Assembly (NCBI GenBank): GCA_030706665.1
Contig: JAUZOB010000115.1
Span: 1-9,689 of the forward strand
DNA: 9,689 nt
Source of the DNA: Bacteroidota bacterium
GTDB taxonomy: Bacteria; Bacteroidota; Bacteroidia; Bacteroidales; Prolixibacteraceae
Direction: 5' to 3'
A program made the position numbers and the translations under genes. Below, piece by piece: positions 6,793 to 9,689 of this stretch. A model generated the notes under the pieces. It had not been told where the DNA came from. It saw nothing but the letters and a program-made list of their open reading frames with translations, and made no database searches. Position 1 is the stretch's first letter. Each line of letters starts with the position of its first letter.

Positions 6793-7707
6793 ATGAGTGC
6801 AAAGATTACTATAAACAATCAACATCTCAACGAGCTCGAGAATGAAGCCATCTATGTGATGCGCGAAATTGCAGCTCAATTTGAAAAACCTGTACTTTTA
6901 TTCTCCGGAGGGAAAGACTCGATCGTCCTTGTGCATCTTGCCATCAAAGCATTCTACCCTGCCAGAATCCCCTTCCCTCTGATGCATATCGATACGGGGC
7001 ATAATTTTGAAGAGACCCTGACCTTCAGGGATGAACTTGCACAAGAAGTGGGAGCGCAGCTGATTGTCCGTAAAGTGCAGGATTCAATCGATCAGGGACG
7101 TGCAACCGAAGAAAAAGGAATCAATGCCAGCAGGAATAAACTTCAGACTGTTACCCTGCTCGACGCGATCGAAGAATTGAAATTCGATGCAGCCATCGGA
7201 GGCGGTCGGCGTGACGAAGAAAAGGCACGGGCGAAAGAAAGATTCTTCTCGCATCGGGATGAATTCGGACAGTGGGACCCTAAAAATCAACGTCCTGAAT
7301 TATGGAACATCTTCAACGGACGTAAAAACATGGGCGAGCACTTCAGGGTATTCCCAATCAGTAACTGGACCGAATTGGATGTATGGCAATATATCATGCG
7401 CGAAAACATCAAACTGCCAAGCCTTTACTATACCCATCACCGCAAAGCATTCAACCGCGACGGAGTATGGCTTGCCTTCGCTCCTTTCATGCAGTTAAAG
7501 CCCGCAGAAAAGGTCGTAGACATTGACGTGCGCTGCCGTACGATCGGAGATATTACCTGCACCGGATTAACACTGTCAACCGCAAATACCCTTGAAGATA
7601 TCGTTTCCGAGATCGCAGCATCCCGAATCACGGAACGCGGTGGGCGATACGATGACAAACGTTCGGAAGCTGCCATGGAAGACCGTAAACGCGAGGGATA
7701 CTTCTAA
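6793..7707 (+). CDS. cysD: Sulfate adenylyltransferase small subunit CysD
   Basis: A 304-residue cytoplasmic ATP pyrophosphatase-family protein, the catalytic half of the heterodimeric ATP sulfurylase that makes APS from ATP and sulfate. The PP-loop SGGKDS is at residues 38-43. It is followed by HIDTGHNFEET (65-75), the conserved GGGRRDEEKARAKER (136-150) and FPISNWTELDVWQYI (187-201), all typical of CysD. The length agrees with the family (about 300). The protein ends in the usual GGRYDDKRSEAAMEDRKREGYF-type basic tail (starting near residue 283), which is complete here. The 92-base gap from cysH contains no terminator, so co-transcription is plausible. cysN begins 19 bases after the stop. 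The gene looks more G/C-rich than the GH89 region. Confidence 0.96.
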   Translation: MSAKITINNQHLNELENEAIYVMREIAAQFEKPVLLFSGGKDSIVLVHLAIKAFYPARIPFPLMHIDTGHNFEETLTFRDELAQEVGAQLIVRKVQDSIDQGRATEEKGINASRNKLQTVTLLDAIEELKFDAAIGGGRRDEEKARAKERFFSHRDEFGQWDPKNQRPELWNIFNGRKNMGEHFRVFPISNWTELDVWQYIMRENIKLPSLYYTHHRKAFNRDGVWLAFAPFMQLKPAEKVVDIDVRCRTIGDITCTGLTLSTANTLEDIVSEIAASRITERGGRYDDKRSEAAMEDRKREGYF

Positions 7708-7726
7708 ATCATTTAATCCGAAAGAC

Positions 7727-9004
7727 ATGAAAACTGTAGATACACTCGAGATAGAACCACAGCGCGGACTCCTGCGTTTTACAACGGCAGGCAGTGTCGA
7801 CGATGGGAAAAGTACCCTTATCGGCCGTTTGCTTTACGATAGCAAGTCGATCTTTGAAGATCAGATGGATCAATTGGAAGAATCATGCCGCAGAAGAGGC
7901 AAAGATGAAATTGACCTGTCGCTGCTGACTGACGGACTGAGGGCCGAAAGAGAACAGGGAATAACCATCGATGTTGCTTATCGCTATTATGCAACCCCTC
8001 GCCGCAAATTTATCATTGCCGATACTCCGGGGCATATCCAATATACCCGCAATATGGTAACCGGAGCTTCAACAGCCAATGTAGCCCTGATTCTGGTTGA
8101 TGCCCGTAACGGCGTGCTGGAACAGACTGTCCGGCACACTTATATTGCCTGGCTCCTCAACATCAAACACATTGTTTTTTGTGTGAATAAAATGGATTTA
8201 GTTGACTATGATAAGAGTACATTCAACAACATTCGTCAGGAGCTTGACACCCTGGTTTTAAAACTTGGGGTCGAAGATGCCCATTTTATTCCGATCAGTG
8301 CCAAAATGGGAGATAATGTGGTCGATCCTTCAGAGAAGATGTTCTGGTATGACGGTCCTACCCTGCTCTCTCTGCTTGAAACCATTGAGATCGAAAAGGA
8401 CTGGGAATTTACGTCCAAACGTTTTCCGGTTCAGTACGTGATTCGCCCGCAAAACGATGCCTTTCACGATTACCGGGGATATGCAGGAAGAATATCGGGG
8501 GGAGTATTCCATAAAGGAGATGAAGTACTGGTACTTCCCTCTCAACTCAAATCGAGGATCAAAACCATCGATCAATATAAAACATCGCTTCCGGAAGCCG
8601 GATTCGGTGAGTCAGTCAACATTACCCTTGAAGATGATATCGACATCAGCCGGGGTGATATGATTGTTTGCAGTGAGAATCCACCATTGATCGGACAGGA
8701 AATCACCATGATGGTATGTTGGTTTAATGAACGTCCTCTGCAGCCCCGCAATAAATATATCATTCGCCATACCTCCAGCGAAGCAAAATGTGTGATTCGC
8801 CAAATCGAATACAAGGTCAACATCAACACCCTTGAACAGGAGAACGACTGTCAGCAATTAAAGATGAATGACATTGCCTGCATCTCAATAAAAACGACCA
8901 AACCATTATTCTTTGATGAATATCGCAAGAATACCATTACCGGAAGTGTAATTCTTATTGACGAAGCCACTAATGAAACGGTAGCCGCCGGGATGATCAT
9001 TTAA
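7727..9004 (+). CDS. cysN: Sulfate adenylyltransferase GTPase subunit CysN
   Basis: A 425-residue translation-factor-like GTPase that drives APS synthesis by coupling GTP hydrolysis to the CysD reaction. Motifs counted from the ATG at 7727 are the P-loop GSVDDGKS (22-29), the switch-region EREQGITID (74-82), DTPGH (99-103), NKMD (154-157) and SAK (191-193). Elongation-factor-like beta-barrel domains follow. The frame is open back to an ATG at 7592 inside cysD. The start at 7727 is chosen because it leaves a 19-base gap and a short N-terminus before LLRF, as in the family. The protein ends at VAAGMII and lacks the roughly 45-residue tail I recall in E. coli CysN. It has no fused APS kinase, which fits direct APS reduction by the neighbouring CysH. 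Residue 104, after DTPGH, is Ile where the E. coli enzyme has Glu. Confidence 0.95.
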   Translation: MKTVDTLEIEPQRGLLRFTTAGSVDDGKSTLIGRLLYDSKSIFEDQMDQLEESCRRRGKDEIDLSLLTDGLRAEREQGITIDVAYRYYATPRRKFIIADTPGHIQYTRNMVTGASTANVALILVDARNGVLEQTVRHTYIAWLLNIKHIVFCVNKMDLVDYDKSTFNNIRQELDTLVLKLGVEDAHFIPISAKMGDNVVDPSEKMFWYDGPTLLSLLETIEIEKDWEFTSKRFPVQYVIRPQNDAFHDYRGYAGRISGGVFHKGDEVLVLPSQLKSRIKTIDQYKTSLPEAGFGESVNITLEDDIDISRGDMIVCSENPPLIGQEITMMVCWFNERPLQPRNKYIIRHTSSEAKCVIRQIEYKVNINTLEQENDCQQLKMNDIACISIKTTKPLFFDEYRKNTITGSVILIDEATNETVAAGMII

Positions 9005-9028
9005 TTTCCAATATAAAAGACACACCCC

Positions 9029-9077
9029 AAAGAGGATTTAGACCATTGCCAATATGGTTTAAACCCTCTTTTATTTT
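9029..9077 (+). terminator. Intrinsic terminator after cysN
   Basis: Bases 9029-9046 pair with 9054-9071 in an 18-position stem with one A-C mismatch and one G-U pair. The loop is seven bases (TGCCAAT) and the stem runs into TTTTATTTT (9069-9077). It starts 25 bases after the cysN stop and closes the cysH-cysD-cysN transcript. Confidence 0.88.
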
Positions 9078-9140
9078 AAAGACAATGCCAACGCTATGCT
9101 TTCGAGGTATCAAAAAGGGAACCTCACTATAGCAAAGCCT

Positions 9141-9184
9141 ACTTTCGTTCGTCCTTCGTACGTGGTTCAGACGTGGTTTGTATA
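9141..9184. repeat. Degenerate 11-bp tandem repeat, four units
   Basis: Four consecutive 11-mers can be aligned: ACTTTCGTTCG (9141-9151), TCCTTCGTACG (9152-9162), TGGTTCAGACG (9163-9173) and TGGTTTGTATA (9174-9184). The shared core is TTCG followed by CG, and it decays towards the last unit. The array lies in the 413-base gene-free stretch 9005-9417, between the cysN terminator and the 14-bp direct repeats. I see no reading frame using it and cannot assign a role. Confidence 0.45.
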
Positions 9185-9231
9185 TCGAAATGATATCCGG
9201 ACCATGCTTAAATCACTTCTGAGAGAGTTTC

Positions 9232-9415
9232 CAAATTAGGTTTTGATATAGTGAAGTTATGGAGTTAGTATTAACGAATGTTGCATTTAAAGTATATCTG
9301 CGTTCATAGATCAGAAATCCTGCATGAAGCATACAGATATTAACAAAGAAAGTAACAGTGAAATTACATTTAAACATCTTAAATTTACAGTGCGAATACA
9401 ACAAATTAGGTTTTG
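9232..9415. repeat. Pair of exact 14-bp direct repeats bracketing about 156 bases
   Basis: CAAATTAGGTTTTG occurs at 9232-9245 and again at 9402-9415, the second copy ending two bases before the flavoprotein ATG. The enclosed sequence is A/T-rich. It contains an imperfect inverted repeat (ATATCTG at 9294-9300 with CAGATAT at 9334-9340, and TTCAT at 9303-9307 with ATGAA at 9324-9328). There is no gene inside. TAAATTTA at 9380-9387 is one base off the TAnnTTTG consensus and is a weak promoter candidate for the next gene. The repeats could be paired regulator sites or a trace of an insertion or duplication. Confidence 0.5.
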
Positions 9416-9417
9416 CA

Positions 9418-9689
9418 ATGAAAAAGATCTTTGAGCAAATCTCCTTAGGGAAGTTGGTTGTTAAAAACCGCTTGGTAAGAAGTGCGACCTTTGAATATGG
9501 CGGTGCTGAGAATGGCGTCATTACACCATTACTTAAAAATGTACACGAAGAGCTTGCAAAGGGTGGAGTTGGTCTAATTATCACAGGAATGATGGCAACC
9601 GAAGCGAACGCCTGTATTAGTCCTGGCATGGTAAGAGTAGACCTTCCTTCGTTTATTCCCCAATTTACCGAAATTGTAAACAGCGTTCA
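9418..9689 (+). CDS. NADH:flavin oxidoreductase, old yellow enzyme family (N-terminal part)
   Basis: The first 90 codons of a gene that runs off the window. The N-terminus MKKIFEQISLGKLVVKNR, with RLVRSAT at residues 31-37, is the typical start of FMN-binding old-yellow-enzyme TIM barrels (first strand and FMN contact region). A GGVGLIITGMMAT strand (residues 66-78) matches the second conserved barrel strand. These cytoplasmic flavoproteins use NAD(P)H to reduce activated double bonds; the exact substrate cannot be told from this fragment, and the catalytic His pair and NADH-binding parts lie beyond the window. The ATG at 9418 follows the second copy of a 14-bp repeat by two bases. The gene is separated from cysN by a terminator and over 400 bases, so it is not part of the sulfate operon. 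Confidence 0.85.
   Translation, partial: MKKIFEQISLGKLVVKNRLVRSATFEYGGAENGVITPLLKNVHEELAKGGVGLIITGMMATEANACISPGMVRVDLPSFIPQFTEIVNSV

Noticed and set aside
7592..7726. Longer CysN start overlapping the end of cysD
   Set aside because: The extension is simply the other frame of cysD; the ATG at 7727 gives the usual short N-terminus and a 19-base gap.
9104..9125. Small hairpin GAGGT/ACCTC after the cysN terminator
   Set aside because: A five-base stem with a 12-base loop and no T-run is too weak to call.
9213..9629. 138-residue minus-strand reading frame antisense to the flavoprotein gene
   Set aside because: Its first half is the reverse complement of a clear old-yellow-enzyme N-terminus and the rest is low-complexity A/T-rich sequence; it has no recognisable domain.

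Overview
The window looks like a piece of a Bacteroidetes chromosome, most likely order Bacteroidales. The arguments are: a Bacteroides-type N-succinylornithine/N-acetylornithine transcarbamylase (argF') next to proA; start codons preceded by A/T-rich stretches without Shine-Dalgarno motifs; two TAnnTTTG-type -7 boxes in front of the minus-strand genes; and secreted glycan-degradation genes typical of this group. I cannot name the genus from sequence alone. There are eight protein-coding genes, two of them cut by the window edges. I see no rRNA, tRNA, CRISPR array, transposase or known riboswitch.

Layout. (1) 1-2443, plus strand: the end of proA, then argF' and argB, closed by a strong intrinsic terminator. 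This is a proline/arginine biosynthesis block. Both arg genes are preceded by a stem-loop in their leader. (2) 2458-5788, minus strand: a secreted GH89 alpha-N-acetylglucosaminidase and, upstream of it, a secreted xylose-isomerase-like TIM-barrel protein. Each has its own TAnnTTTG-like -7 box, and a terminator hairpin lies between them, so they are probably separate transcripts. This block looks more A/T-rich than its neighbours. (3) 6008-9077, plus strand: cysH, cysD and cysN, closed by a long terminator. CysD and CysN form ATP sulfurylase, which makes adenylylsulfate (APS). The CysH protein carries the four cysteines of an iron-sulfur APS reductase, so sulfate is probably reduced through APS directly, without APS kinase. 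(4) 9078-9417: a gene-free stretch with a degenerate 11-bp tandem repeat, a 14-bp direct repeat and an imperfect inverted repeat. (5) 9418 to the end: the start of an old-yellow-enzyme-type flavin oxidoreductase.

Most genes belong to well-known families and I do not see a wholly new system. The most informative anomaly is residue 90 of the ornithine transcarbamylase. It is the known acetyl/succinyl specificity position, and here it is threonine, neither the Pro of the Bacteroides fragilis succinyl enzyme nor the Glu of the acetyl enzymes. The structured but unexplained non-coding elements (two arg leader hairpins and the repeats before the flavoprotein gene) are the other points worth a second look.
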